Assembly: GCA_965216955.1 (NCBI GenBank)
Contig: CBDCGV010000008.1
Span: 1 to 64,000, forward strand
Reading direction: 5' to 3'
DNA: 64,000 bases
Origin: CBDCGV01 sp965216955
Lineage (GTDB): Bacteria > Bacteroidota > Bacteroidia > Chitinophagales > JADIYW01
Shown here: positions 1 through 10,731 of the stretch, piece by piece
Layout of the letters: each line of letters opens with the position of its first letter
How positions within the stretch are numbered: the stretch's first letter is position 1
Made by a program: the position numbers and the translations under genes
Notes under the pieces: generated by a model
Told to the model about the DNA's origin: nothing
What the model saw: the letters and a program-made list of their open reading frames with translations, nothing else
Databases searched by the model: none

Positions 1-2492
1 CTCCAACATTTACTCCAATAACAATTCTTCTATTGGTATTGTCTCTTGAAATTTGCATGGGTGCATCAATCAACTCTACATCAGCTATGGCTCGCAAAGG
101 TACTTGTGTGCCATTTTCTAAAGAAATGTAAAGGTCTTTAACATCGTCAATACCTCTACGATACTTTTCATCTAACCTCACGACTAAATCAAATTGCTTT
201 TCTTCTTCGTAAATTACACCTGCCTTCTCTCCAGCAAAGGCACTTCTTACCACTTGATTAACTTCTTCAATCTGTAAGCCGTATTGTGCCATTTTATCGT
301 ACTTGAAGTTGATAATGATTTGAGGCATTCCTATAGTCTGCTCCACCTTAATCGTTCCTACTCCATTTACATTTTTGATTACTTTTTCTGCTTCCTTTGC
401 CTTTTCGAATAAAATATCTAAATCTGATCCGTACAATTTTATAGCTATGTCTGCTCTCGAACCCGTCATGAGTTCATTAAATCTCATTTGGATAGGTTGA
501 GAAAACTCATAAGCTACACCAGGGATAGATATTAATGTTTTTTCCATTTTTTGAAACATTTCCTGACGTGTTTTTGCAGTAGTCCATTCAGATTTTGGTT
601 TCATAATTACCATAATGTCTCCAGTCTCAACTGGCATTGGGTCGGTGGGGATTTCTGCTGATCCTATCTTTGTTACAACGTCTTCGACTTCTGGATACTC
701 CTCCATTAGTTTTTTCTGAATAATTTTTGAAATTTCTACACTTTGAGAAAGAGAGCTTCCGGGTGGTAAAATTTGATGAAGTGCAAAATCTCCTTCCTCT
801 AATGTTGGAATAAATTCTCCTCCCATTCGACTGAAAGTCCATAAACTAAATGCAAATAGCATTACTGTAATTGAAACGAAAATCATTTTCCATCGAAGTG
901 CAGCATTTAAAAGAGGTGTATAAAGTCTTTGAAAAAAAGCAATGATTCTATCAGCAATTGTTCTTTTATTAGTAATGTTCTTCCCAAGGAATAGGGCAGA
1001 CATCATAGGTACATACGTTAATGAAAGTATCAAAGCCCCACCAATTGCCAGCATAACCGTTTGTGCCATTGGTTTGAACATTTTCCCTTCAATCCCTACT
1101 AATGCCAGAATAGGAATGTAAACCATGAGAATAATAATTTCTCCAAAAGCAGCAGAGTTTCTGATTTTTTGAGAAGCCGTTTTGACTTCATGATCCATTT
1201 GAATTTGAGTTAGTTTTTTTCCGGCAGATCCTACTTGCAAACGGTGTACTATAGATTCAACTATGATTACTGCTCCATCTATAATCAACCCAAAATCAAT
1301 TGCTCCTAAACTCATTAAATTAGCGGAAATGCCTAAAACATTCATCATAGAAACTGCAAACAACATAGCCAATGGAATAACAGAGGCTACTATCAAACCT
1401 GCTCTCCAATTGCCAAGCATTAAGACCAAAATAAAAATGACAATGAGTCCACCCTCTATTAAATTGGTTTTTACTGTCCCTATAGCCGTTGATACCAATT
1501 TATCCCTTACCAAGTAAGGTTCAATAACAACTCCCTCCGGCAATGATTTTTTAATTTGCTCAACCCGTTCTTTAACTCGTTTGGTAACAGTAGCCGAGTT
1601 AGCACCTTTCAACATCATAACTGTACCTCCTACTACTTCTTCGCCGTCACGAGTAAGTGCCCCATAACGTGGGGCTTTCCCATACCGAACTATCGCTACA
1701 TCCTTAATTAAAATTGGCTTTCCATTTCGTACGTACACTACAATATTTTCCAAATCTGTAAGTGAACGAATAATGCCATTGGTACGGATGTAATAGGTAT
1801 TATGGTTTTTCTCAATATATGCACCTCCAGTATTTTCATTGCTTTTTTCCAAAGCATGAAATACTTCTAAAATACTAACCCCGATTGATTTAAGTAGATT
1901 GGGGTTAATAGCGACTTCATATTGTTTCAAAAAGCCTCCTAAAGTGTTTACTTCTACTACGCCTTCAATTCCTGACAATTGGCGTTTTACAATCCAATCC
2001 TGAATACTCCGTAATTCTGTTGGGCTATATTTATCTTCATATCCCTCCTCATTACGAACTACGTATTGATAAATTTCTCCCAATCCTGTTGAAATAGGAG
2101 CCATTTCAGGTGTTCCCAAACCTTCAGGAATATTGTCTTCAGCTTCCTTTAAATACTCACTAACCAACTGACGAGCCAGATATACATCCATGCGCTCTTC
2201 AAAAACGACCGTCACTACTGATAAACCAAAGCGAGAAATAGAGCGTATTTCAACAAGCTGTTGTATGTTTTGTAATGCTAATTCAACAGGAGTGGTAATG
2301 AATTGCTCTACTTCCTGCGTTGCTAATGTTGGTGAAATAGTTATGACTTGTACCTGATTGTTAGTGATGTCGGGTACAGCATCAATAGGTATTTGCTTTA
2401 AGGAGTATAACCCCCAAATTATAAGGGCTGCAACCAAAAGCCCTATAACAAACTTATTCTGTATAGAATAAGCGATTATTTTATCGAACATA
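1..2492 (-). CDS. Heavy-metal RND efflux pump, CzcA-type (partial, 3' end outside window)
   Basis: Inner-membrane proton antiporter subunit of a three-part metal efflux system. About 830 N-terminal residues are present, starting at ATG 2492; the gene runs off the left edge without a stop. The start MFDKIIAYSIQNKFVIGLLV is a typical first membrane helix of the family. Near residue 400 the protein reads AIDFGLIIDGAVIIVES, matching the HME-RND signature DFG-x3-DGA-x3-VEN that is associated with divalent cations (Zn, Co, Cd, Ni), not Cu/Ag. This separates it from the second RND pump at 15028-18765. It is the last visible gene of the minus-strand metal island, downstream of a DUF6660-like protein and a CDF exporter. 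Family assignment is firm; the metal is an inference from the signature. Confidence 0.93.
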
Positions 2493-2557
2493 ATTTTTTA
2501 CTTGAAAATGTTTAAACTAAATATTGTAAAGAGGGCATACTTATCCCTCAAAATGGT

Positions 2558-2872
2558 TTAAACAAAGACAGGCGGACGCCAAAGTAACTTTATGTCATCA
2601 AACGAATAATTGAAATTGTATATGACCGGAGAGGAATTAATTAAATTTGTAGAACTTGATAAATAATTGGGTAAATCAACTACCGCTATAGAACTACCAC
2701 AACATTGACATGCACAAAAAGGCGTGCAACCATCATTTTCATCTTCTGAATGGTCATGACCTAAGTCTACCAATTCTGAGTTATTTTCATTATCACAAGT
2801 TTCTATATCAGAACACGGATGTACCGATAAGATTAAAATAAATATGGAAAATATGATTACATCTATCCTCAC
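2558..2872 (-). CDS. Small secreted Cys-rich protein, DUF6660-like
   Basis: A 104-residue protein with an N-terminal hydrophobic segment (residues 3-19) that looks like a signal peptide. A His/Asp/Glu-rich stretch (LGHDHSEDEND) is followed by a dense cysteine cluster, CTPFCACQCCG, and the protein ends in WRPPVFV. This layout matches the Bacteroidota family I know as DUF6660, usually beside czc/cus genes. It is likely a periplasmic or surface metal-binding accessory, but no function is proven. It ends 65 bases before the CzcA-type pump start, and both are transcribed leftward. Metal-binding residues are visible; the role is inferred. Confidence 0.75.
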   Translation of the reverse strand: MRIDVIIFSIFILILSVHPCSDIETCDNENNSELVDLGHDHSEDENDGCTPFCACQCCGSSIAVVDLPNYLSSSTNLINSSPVIYNFNYSFDDIKLLWRPPVFV

Positions 2873-2947
2873 AATTGCAAATATATAACCTTTTTAGTTC
2901 AACTTTGTTGCAAGTTTATTCATGAACTTAATTACTTATTGCAGTTT

Positions 2948-4201
2948 TTATTCTTTAATAACTTCGCATTTTCTTAAAAAAACGTTTAGAAGATAGCCAT
3001 CGCCCTTTCCAAGTAAGGATACCTTTTGACCTTTTTTAAGTCGAATAAGAGAATTGGCATCTTTGACAAAACATTGTACGGTGGCGATAATATTGTTACT
3101 GACTTCTAAAGCGACATATTCATTCCCTAAAATGTCCTTGCCAACACTTTGGATAGTACCCTCAATATAAATCATTTTGCCTTTATATTTACTATCTGCT
3201 GCTACTTCATTAGACTCATATTCGCCAAACAACTGACTGGCTGTAACGTTGTAATCATAGTTGATAACATAGGGGCTATTAGGGTAGACTCTCTTTAGAT
3301 GATTGTTGTACTCTTCTCTTGAAGCTATATAACTGTATGTATAATCATTGCCTTTGTGCCAAGTTGAATAACCTTTGCTTTTAGCCTTGAAGATTGAATT
3401 TAGAACCTCTTTATCTTTAGGGGCTAATACAGTGAAAATCGGAGTTAGGTCAAAATTATACTTAATTTCTTCTTTCCCTCCACCATTGGTATTATATGAA
3501 AACCCCGTACCTCCATACATTTTATACTTGTTTTTATATCTTTCAAAAACTTGAACAAGTTCTCTTGTAAAACCAGCATTATAAGGAGATGATAAAGCAG
3601 TAACATGTGCAAAAAAAGCGGCTTTTTCTTCTCCGTTTGCAGAGTTTAATAGTCTTTTATGCATATTTTCATCTAAACTAAATTTTTCTCCTTTCATGGT
3701 ACTAAGTCCGTAAGCTATCGCATGTAAAACAGGTAAGTATTCTGTTGATGTTATATTATTATTTACTAATTCCTTGAAAACTATATTATTCTCTAATTTT
3801 GTAATAATATCATCCCTTGTTGACTTTCTTTCTTCGGATAATTCTAAAATAGCTTGTTCGCTCTTATTAAGGTATTCTTGATATAACTTATTCCTTTTTT
3901 GCTTAGTATTAGTACCATTTGAATTTGTAGAGGCGTTAGTTTCTAAATTTGCTCCTCCAATGGCAAATCCAATAATTAACAACATAAAATAGGATGTATA
4001 CCTCACTGATTTTTTTTGCCAATGAGGTAATTCAGCTTTTAGTTTTTCTGAAATTGAAGGAAAAATTATAATACCTGTTAATGAGATGAATAACCCTCCT
4101 AAAAATGAACCTTGAAAAATGGTTACGATACCCGCTAATAATAACCCAATACTCCAATATTTTTTCATAAGACTGACAATTTTATTACCTCCAGTCCCCA
4201 A
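2948..4201 (-). CDS. Membrane protein with C-terminal OB-fold (tRNA_anti-like) domain
   Basis: A 417-residue protein with hydrophobic segments at about residues 15-50 and 68-85, then a soluble middle region of unknown type. The last 75 residues (YKGKMIYIEGTIQSVGKD onward, ending FLRKCEVI) match the pattern of the tRNA_anti-like OB fold, including the I-x-C-F strand (ATVQCFV) and KKGQKVSLLGKGDG turn. Function is unknown. It lies inside the metal island but has no metal motif, so it may be an independent insertion. The long structured gap upstream (4202-4611) supports that. Start ATG 4201; MKKYWSIG at residue 13 is an alternative. Confidence 0.6.
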   Translation of the reverse strand: MGTGGNKIVSLMKKYWSIGLLLAGIVTIFQGSFLGGLFISLTGIIIFPSISEKLKAELPHWQKKSVRYTSYFMLLIIGFAIGGANLETNASTNSNGTNTKQKRNKLYQEYLNKSEQAILELSEERKSTRDDIITKLENNIVFKELVNNNITSTEYLPVLHAIAYGLSTMKGEKFSLDENMHKRLLNSANGEEKAAFFAHVTALSSPYNAGFTRELVQVFERYKNKYKMYGGTGFSYNTNGGGKEEIKYNFDLTPIFTVLAPKDKEVLNSIFKAKSKGYSTWHKGNDYTYSYIASREEYNNHLKRVYPNSPYVINYDYNVTASQLFGEYESNEVAADSKYKGKMIYIEGTIQSVGKDILGNEYVALEVSNNIIATVQCFVKDANSLIRLKKGQKVSLLGKGDGYLLNVFLRKCEVIKE

Positions 4202-4227
4202 AGGTATATTACATTATTACGAAAAGA

Positions 4228-4374
4228 GGCGTGGAACCGTAGCTTACTATCATTAAGGTACTGGTATACCCGCACACAATAAACACAGCCCACGCCAAAG
4301 CGTGAGCGTTGTCTATATATCTCGTGTGCATCTTAATTACCAGTTTCTAATGACAAGATTATATAGCTAACGCC
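4228..4374. repeat. Nested inverted repeats in a 410-bp gap
   Basis: The gap 4202-4611 has no gene. Its first part is strongly self-complementary: GGCGTGG (4228) with CCACGCC (4290), ACTGGTA (4260) with TACCAGT (4338), GCACAC (4272) with GTGTGC (4324), CACGC (4291) with GCGTG (4300), and AGCGTTGTCTATAT (4305) with ATATAGCTAACGCC (4361). Several pairs exclude one another, so alternative folds are possible. The GTTRRRY-like ends (GCGTTGT / GCTAACGCC) recall integron attC sites, but this is only a resemblance. The remainder, 4381-4611, is pyrimidine-rich on the plus strand and shows nothing else I can name. Confidence 0.55.
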
Positions 4375-4611
4375 ATCTTATATTTTACACAATAAAGATA
4401 GTAGAAATGAGCTTAATAACTCAAATATTGTATCTGTCTCGATGAATTTTGGCGGCGTTCCTTCTCTTTTTCCTCTAATTCCTTCTACTTTTCACCCTTT
4501 TTCTACTTTATTTTTTGTTTCCCCTATATACCCTTAGTATATGTATCGTTTTTTTTCGTTTTCAATTTTTATAGAAAGTTGGCGCAAATGTTTTTAGAGG
4601 AATAGGAGAGC

Positions 4612-5406
4612 TTAGTCGCTTAATTTTAAGATTCTATACGCACCTTGAATTACTAAAACAAACACAATTGTTCCAATAATCAAATCAGGTTTGTCTGATT
4701 GAAACAATTGTACCAAAATACCTGCTGTGATTACTCCTAAATTGATAACTACATCATTTGAGGTAAATATCATGCTTGCTTTAATATGTGCATCATCCTT
4801 ATTTTTTGCTCTTTGAAGTATGTAAAGGCAAATTGCATTCGCAATAAGTGCGAGTATTGAGACAATAATCATGGTGGTGAAATCGGGTAAGTTGTCATTA
4901 GCCCAAAAACGCCTTAACACTTCCAATATTCCAATGACAGCAAGTGTAATTTGAAAATATCCCGCAAGTTTAGCAATTCGCTTCTTTTTAGTGATTGTTC
5001 CTCCAACCGCAAAAAGACTAATGCCGTATACAAATGAATCTGCTAACATATCAAAACTATCCGCCACAAGCCCCATAGATTTTGAAACTAATCCTGTAGT
5101 TATTTCAATTGCAAAGAAGACAAAGTTGATTATTAAGACTATCCAAAGTAGCTTAGTTTGATTTTTGTTTTCTGAATATTCAAACTGTGAATCCTGTTCG
5201 GTAGTAAGTTTTTTTGCCCCTAAATTTAGTTCATCAATTAACTTTTCAGCTACATCTACATTTCCAATGTGAAAGACTTCCAATTTTCTATTTTGAATAT
5301 CAAATTCAAGATGTTTGATAGTTGAAACCCCATCTAATTTTAGACGTATCAAGTTTTCCTCTGATGGACAGTCCATTTTTGATATTTCAAAGATTGTTTT
5401 CTGCAT
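4612..5406 (-). CDS. CDF-family cation efflux protein with N-terminal HMA-like domain
   Basis: A 264-residue inner-membrane metal transporter. Residues 1-65 form a ferredoxin-like HMA domain in which only one Cys of the usual pair remains (MDCPSEE, Cys13). Membrane segments follow, with the CDF metal site ADSFDMLADS at about 115-124 (Asp in place of the common His) and the second half-site NDVVINLG in the fifth helix. The cytoplasmic C-terminal domain of many CDF proteins is absent. It starts 23 bases after the TonB receptor stop, so the two are probably co-transcribed. It likely exports a divalent cation together with the Czc-type pump; substrate unknown. Confidence 0.85.
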   Translation of the reverse strand: MQKTIFEISKMDCPSEENLIRLKLDGVSTIKHLEFDIQNRKLEVFHIGNVDVAEKLIDELNLGAKKLTTEQDSQFEYSENKNQTKLLWIVLIINFVFFAIEITTGLVSKSMGLVADSFDMLADSFVYGISLFAVGGTITKKKRIAKLAGYFQITLAVIGILEVLRRFWANDNLPDFTTMIIVSILALIANAICLYILQRAKNKDDAHIKASMIFTSNDVVINLGVITAGILVQLFQSDKPDLIIGTIVFVLVIQGAYRILKLSD

Positions 5407-5429
5407 CTGTGAAACTTACGTTTGTCTAT

Positions 5430-7613
5430 CTAATCATCATCTTCATTGCCGAATGGATTGATAATTATACCTCCACTAAAAATAAACCCATCAGTGGGCG
5501 CATATACTTCAGGAAAAGTTGGTGTTTCCTCCGGTGGGATTACAAGAGGAGACAATCTGCTTTGTCGTCTATCGGTAAAGTTTTCAAAATTTACGAATAT
5601 AGTACCCCACTTAAAATTTCGCATAGCCAATAAGCCCATTGTAACATAGCTCTTAGTATTATCCCCATTCGATAAAGTTTGCCTGCCAGTGAAAAATAAT
5701 TCGTAGCCTAATCGCCATTTTTCAGATTCATACATTATTACACTCCCAGCGTTATGCTGAGCTGTGAGGGGCTTTTGTGGATTTCCTGATATATAATTTA
5801 AGCGAGTATCAATAAACGCATAGTTTATAAACCATCTAAAATCCTTGTAAGTAAGCTTTATGTTAGTTTCAGCACCTTTACTTAAAATATTGCCATTTGC
5901 ATTTTCAAATTGAAAAAATTCATTTTCGGTACTAATTAGCAATAAACCTTTTTGAATTGCTGAAATATAAAATAGTTGATTAATTGAAAATCCAACTTTT
6001 TCAAATAATAATGTTTGATAGTTTAAATCAAAATTTACTCCATAAGAACGTTCAGCCTCTAAACTATTTTTATTGATTTGTAAAACATTATTAAAATTGA
6101 TAACTTCTGCATCTTCAATAAAAATATCTGGAATTTTATATCCCAAGCCTCCACCAACTCTAAAGGACAAGCCATCCATAGCTTTAAATAACAACGAAAC
6201 TCTTGGTAAAGGGAAGAATCCCCAATCTTTAGCATAATCTGCCCTAAGACCCGCTTCTAAAATCCATTTATCGGATATATCAAAAATATTATTGGCAAAC
6301 AGTCCAATAGTTAAATCATTTTGGTCTCTTTGTAACTGATTTGTATCATCTTCATTAAAATTTGTAGTGTACAAGTTCGTTCCAAAAATCCAATCGTTTC
6401 TTGAAAATTGTCGACTATAAGTAACTTCTGTAAAAGTGTTGGTTTGATTGCCAATAAAAGATAACTCAGGTAAAGACAATTCTCTATTAAAGAATGCAAC
6501 ACTATTTTTAATGCTGATTGTACTCATAGCATCTAAATTCAAAATAAATTCTAATTGACTACTTAAACGCTTTGAAATGTTTTGTTCAGAAAATTGATGG
6601 CTTCCATTTGCCCCTTCTTCGATTTTGATTATGTCTCCACCTATTCTATTATCATATGTCCCATTTAAGCCAATCCAAAAGGTAGTTTTGTCTGATGGAT
6701 ATAAAAACAATTTAGGGTTGAACGAAAAGGATTTTGTTAACGGTAAATTGCTAAATCCATCATCTTCTGCATCGTATGCTTTTTGATAATGTGCAGAACC
6801 ATAAAGCGAAGTACCTATTTTTTCTCCCCGCTGGCTATAAAAAACATTAGCAGTAGTTCCTAAAGCATGTGTTTGAGTAAGCATAATATCCATGTCAGGT
6901 TCTTCATCAGGTGTTTTCGAAATCATATTCACTAAGCCTGCAATAGCACCTCCACCATATAGTGTGGAGGAACTTCCTTTGATTATTTCAAACTGTTTTA
7001 AATCTAAAGGGGGGATTTGTAAAATACTTAGACCGCTTGAAAACCCTCCATACAGTGGAAAACCATCTCTCAATAATTGAGTATAACGACCATCTAAACC
7101 TTGTATTCTAATGTTGCTACTACCACTATTTAATGAAGTTTGTTGCATTTGTATTCCAGTACTTTCACGAAGTACCATTGAAATATTTGTTGGGTTCATT
7201 ACAGCTTTTTCACCTAATTCTTCTGCTCCAATAAATTCAATTCTTGTAGGTATGTTTTTAATGGTTCTTGTGCTTCTCGTTGATTTTACGACAACTTCAT
7301 CTAATTCATTTCCGGCTGATTCCATTTCAAATCTAAATGTATCCTCTTTCGTTGTTTCGATAGTTGTTTCGATCGTTTCAAAGCCTAAGTAGGAAATTTT
7401 TACATTGTAACTACCATCTGGAATATCCTTGAAAAATGCAATGCCATTAATATTCGTAATTTCTCCTTTTGCCAGTTCTTCAAAATATACGGTTGCTCCA
7501 ATTAGTGGCTCTTCTGTCTCTTCATCAATGATTGAAAAGGAAATTTCCTTAGTCTGCCCTATAGATATGATTGATGATACAAGAAAAATTATGAAAAGCA
7601 CTGCCTTTGCCAT
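5430..7613 (-). CDS. TonB-dependent receptor with CarboxypepD_reg-like N-terminal domain
   Basis: A 727-residue outer-membrane receptor. Residues 1-20 are a signal peptide, and about 22-105 form a carboxypeptidase-regulatory-like Ig domain (EETEEPLIGATVYF). About 110-225 is the plug (LDEVVVKSTRSTRTIKNIPT; IKGSSSTLYGGGAIAGLVN), followed by a beta-barrel. The C-terminus is acidic (NEDDD). It sits 64 bases downstream of a Fur-family gene and 23 bases upstream of a CDF exporter, suggesting a metal or metal-chelate ligand. Uptake beside efflux genes is common in Bacteroidota metal islands. The ligand cannot be read from sequence. Confidence 0.9.
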   Translation of the reverse strand: MAKAVLFIIFLVSSIISIGQTKEISFSIIDEETEEPLIGATVYFEELAKGEITNINGIAFFKDIPDGSYNVKISYLGFETIETTIETTKEDTFRFEMESAGNELDEVVVKSTRSTRTIKNIPTRIEFIGAEELGEKAVMNPTNISMVLRESTGIQMQQTSLNSGSSNIRIQGLDGRYTQLLRDGFPLYGGFSSGLSILQIPPLDLKQFEIIKGSSSTLYGGGAIAGLVNMISKTPDEEPDMDIMLTQTHALGTTANVFYSQRGEKIGTSLYGSAHYQKAYDAEDDGFSNLPLTKSFSFNPKLFLYPSDKTTFWIGLNGTYDNRIGGDIIKIEEGANGSHQFSEQNISKRLSSQLEFILNLDAMSTISIKNSVAFFNRELSLPELSFIGNQTNTFTEVTYSRQFSRNDWIFGTNLYTTNFNEDDTNQLQRDQNDLTIGLFANNIFDISDKWILEAGLRADYAKDWGFFPLPRVSLLFKAMDGLSFRVGGGLGYKIPDIFIEDAEVINFNNVLQINKNSLEAERSYGVNFDLNYQTLLFEKVGFSINQLFYISAIQKGLLLISTENEFFQFENANGNILSKGAETNIKLTYKDFRWFINYAFIDTRLNYISGNPQKPLTAQHNAGSVIMYESEKWRLGYELFFTGRQTLSNGDNTKSYVTMGLLAMRNFKWGTIFVNFENFTDRRQSRLSPLVIPPEETPTFPEVYAPTDGFIFSGGIIINPFGNEDDD

Positions 7614-7677
7614 ATAGCTATTCTATTTGATTAATAGCTCAAATATATTTACGACTTAGCGCAACTCGATTGCAAAC

Positions 7678-8088
7678 TTATTTATTACAGTTATTGCATA
7701 ATCCTTTGATTACCATATTTGCTTGTTGAAGCGTGAAATTATCGGGTAATTGAATCTTTGGAATAGGAATGTCAAACAAGCAAAATGTCCTACTACATTT
7801 TGTGCAATAATAGTGATAATGAAGGTCTTGAGGTTCACAGTTACAGCCGTCTGCACAAACTGCATATTTTGTCATTCCTGAACCATCTTCGATGCTGTGA
7901 ATTACCTTATGCTCTTCAAATGTCTTTAAAGTTCTGAAAATAGAACTTCTGTCTGTATATGTTAATGCACTTTCTATATCTTTCAATGATTGTGCTTTAT
8001 TCTGATTCAATAGATGTCTTAGTACAATAGTCCGAACGGCTGTATTTCTAACTTTCTTTATCTTAAAAATTGATTCAATCTTATCCAT
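7678..8088 (-). CDS. Fur-family metal-responsive repressor
   Basis: A 136-residue winged-helix repressor. The N-terminal half is the DNA-binding domain (TYTDRSSIFRTLKTFEEHKVI); the C-terminal half is the metal-binding dimer domain with HYHYYCTKCSRTFC and a terminal CNNC, which form the structural zinc site. A Cys-rich insert, CADGCNC, is notable. Placed between copA and the TonB receptor/CDF pair, it probably controls the downstream genes and itself. It could be Zur-like or a variant tuned to Cu or Zn. Within-family specificity cannot be decided by eye. Confidence 0.88.
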   Translation of the reverse strand: MDKIESIFKIKKVRNTAVRTIVLRHLLNQNKAQSLKDIESALTYTDRSSIFRTLKTFEEHKVIHSIEDGSGMTKYAVCADGCNCEPQDLHYHYYCTKCSRTFCLFDIPIPKIQLPDNFTLQQANMVIKGLCNNCNK

Positions 8089-8226
8089 TTACAATTTCTT
8101 GGTTCATGACGATATATGTTTAATTATGGAGGATTAGACTTGGCAATGATAGCTGTTAACCAATCTGTTTTTCAAAGCACCCATAATATATTCTAAAATT
8201 ACTTTAAGTTTAACTAATGGTTCAAT

Positions 8227-10731
8227 TTAGTGAATTTTGATTGTCCTTAACCTCAAAGCGTTTGCAATTACCGATACCGAACTAAAGCTCATGGCCAAGG
8301 CAGCAATCATAGGAGATAACAAAATGCCAACTAACGGAAATAAAACGCCTGCTGCTATTGGTACACCTAAGGTGTTATATATAAGAGCGAAAAACAAATT
8401 TTGTTTTATGTTTTTCATTACTGAATGACTTAAATTCCGTGCTTTAACAATACCGTTCAAATCGCCTTTTACTAATGTTATCATTGCACTTTCTATTGCA
8501 ACGTCGGTTCCTGTTCCCATAGCAATACCTACGTCACTTTTGGCCAAGGCAGGTGCATCATTAATCCCATCACCGGCCATTGCAACAACTTTACCGCCTT
8601 CTTGTAGTTTTTCCACTTCTTTTAACTTGTCTTCGGGTAACATACTTGCTTTAAAATCGGCAAGGTTTAATTCTGAAGCCACTGATTTTGCAGTATCATG
8701 ATTGTCTCCTGTAAGCATTATTACCTCAATGCCTTTGTCTTGGAGTGCCTTAATAGCTTTGGCACTTGATGCTTTTATCTTATCGCCAATGACCACATAG
8801 CCAACTACGTTTTCATTTATTGATAAATAGGAAACCGTTTTACCTTGTTTTTGGTAGGTTTTAGCTTCATCCTTCATTTCAGAAGTAATTTCTGCTTTAG
8901 CATATTTCATCATTTTAGGATTGCCCAATGCTACATTTTTGCTATTAATTTTAGCTTCAACACCTTTTCCTGTAACAGCACTAAAATCTTCGGACTTTAA
9001 TATTTCACTATTATGCTCTTTTCCATATTTAACGGTAGCTTCTGCCAAAGGATGTTCGCTATTAGTATTTAATGACACTATGTATTGTAACACTTCTTTT
9101 TCACTTAAAGCATCATTAAAAGCACCTACGGTTTCGACTGTTGGTTTTCCTTCGGTAATGGTTCCTGTTTTATCAACTATTAATGTATCTACCTTATCCA
9201 TTTTTTCAAGAGCTTCAGCATTTTTTATCAAAACGCCATTTTGTGCTCCTTTTCCAACACCAACCATAACAGACATTGGAGTAGCTAATCCTAATGCACA
9301 TGGACAAGCTATAATTAGAACGGCTATAGCATTAACCAATGCATAAACATAAGCAGGCTGAGGCCCCCATACTGCCCAAACAATGAATGTAACAATAGAA
9401 ACAAGGACTACTACAGGAACAAAATATCCAGATACTTTATCAGCCAAATTTTGAATGGGAGCACGGCTTCTGCTTGCATCGTTAACCATATGAATAATTT
9501 GAGATAGTAAAGTGTCACTTCCTACTTTTTCAGCCTTCATTAGAAAAGATTGATTACCATTGATAGTGCCGCTACTTACGTTATCTCCAGTTGTTTTGTT
9601 AATTGGAATAGGTTCTCCTGTAATCATGGATTCATCAATAGTCGATTCCCCATCTACAATAGAGCCATCAACAGGAATTTTATCTCCCGGTTTTACTTTT
9701 AGAATGTCGTTTAATTCTATCTCATCTATATTAACTTCAACTTCTACATCATTCACAATTTTTACAGCTTTATTGGGAGCTAATTTTAGCAACTCTTTTA
9801 CAGCTGAATTGGTTTTACTGTGCGCACGAGCTTCTAAAAGTTGTCCTAATAAGACAAGTGTTAGTATGACAGTAGCAGCCTCAAAATAAACGTGAACTGC
9901 TCCTGATTCTGTCTTGAATTGGTCTGGAAAGAAATCAGGGAATAGTAAACCAAAAATACTAAACAACCATGCTACTCCTGCTCCAATCCCAATAAGCGTA
10001 AACATATTTAGATTCCATGTTTTTATACTTTTAAAAGCTCGTTCAAAGAACATCCACGTGGCATAGAAGACTACTGGAATGGACAATGCAAATTGAATCC
10101 AATTCCAGTATTTCTGCTCTAATATCTCATATAATGGATTGTTTGGAAGCATTTCACTCATTGCAATTAAGAAAATCGGCAAGGTAAAAACAGTTGCAAT
10201 CGAGAATTTTTTAAGTAGCTTTTTGTAGGTTCTTTCCTCTGCTGAAAGGTTAGGTTGTTTAGGTACTAAATCCATACCGCAAATAGGACACGAACCTGAT
10301 TCGTCTTCCACTATTTCTGGGTGCATGGGACACGTCCATTGCTCTATTATTGATGTGGATAGATTTTGTTCTTCAACCAAATCCATTCCGCAAACAGGAC
10401 AATCACCTGATCTGTCATAAGTTTTATCGCCTTCACAATGCATTGGACAATAGAATGTGCCTGTACCTTTTCCTTTGGATTGTTTCTCTTTGGCTGGTTT
10501 TGGATGGCGGTGATGCTCGCTTGTTTTATGTATACTGTACTTATCACCATCAGCTTTTAAAGCTTGTTGAAATGATTCGATTGGGATATGTGATTCCATT
10601 TCAATTGTGGCTTCTGCTTTTTCTAAATCAACAGAAACATTTAAAACACCAGTCACATTTGAAAGTGATTCTTTTACATGATCACGACAACCCTTGCAGG
10701 TCATTCCATGTATATAATATGTATGCTTCAT
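8227..10731 (-). CDS. copA: Copper-translocating P1B-type ATPase
   Basis: An 834-residue ATPase that exports Cu(I) (possibly Ag) across the inner membrane. Domains in order: HMA with GMTCKGC (Cys12, Cys15); two heavy-metal-binding cassettes of the CPMH...CPVCGM type (about 93-118 and 133-158); membrane domain with the CPC motif (IACPCALGLATP); phosphorylation site DKTGTITEGKP; nucleotide-site SEHPLAEA; hinge GDGINDAPALAKSDVGIAMG; and last helix MSFSSVSVIANALRL, the Met-Ser-Ser pattern of P1B-1 pumps. Start ATG 10731 overlaps the stop of the upstream gene in an ATGA, so the two are translationally coupled. Confidence 0.96.
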   Translation of the reverse strand: MKHTYYIHGMTCKGCRDHVKESLSNVTGVLNVSVDLEKAEATIEMESHIPIESFQQALKADGDKYSIHKTSEHHRHPKPAKEKQSKGKGTGTFYCPMHCEGDKTYDRSGDCPVCGMDLVEEQNLSTSIIEQWTCPMHPEIVEDESGSCPICGMDLVPKQPNLSAEERTYKKLLKKFSIATVFTLPIFLIAMSEMLPNNPLYEILEQKYWNWIQFALSIPVVFYATWMFFERAFKSIKTWNLNMFTLIGIGAGVAWLFSIFGLLFPDFFPDQFKTESGAVHVYFEAATVILTLVLLGQLLEARAHSKTNSAVKELLKLAPNKAVKIVNDVEVEVNIDEIELNDILKVKPGDKIPVDGSIVDGESTIDESMITGEPIPINKTTGDNVSSGTINGNQSFLMKAEKVGSDTLLSQIIHMVNDASRSRAPIQNLADKVSGYFVPVVVLVSIVTFIVWAVWGPQPAYVYALVNAIAVLIIACPCALGLATPMSVMVGVGKGAQNGVLIKNAEALEKMDKVDTLIVDKTGTITEGKPTVETVGAFNDALSEKEVLQYIVSLNTNSEHPLAEATVKYGKEHNSEILKSEDFSAVTGKGVEAKINSKNVALGNPKMMKYAKAEITSEMKDEAKTYQKQGKTVSYLSINENVVGYVVIGDKIKASSAKAIKALQDKGIEVIMLTGDNHDTAKSVASELNLADFKASMLPEDKLKEVEKLQEGGKVVAMAGDGINDAPALAKSDVGIAMGTGTDVAIESAMITLVKGDLNGIVKARNLSHSVMKNIKQNLFFALIYNTLGVPIAAGVLFPLVGILLSPMIAALAMSFSSVSVIANALRLRTIKIH

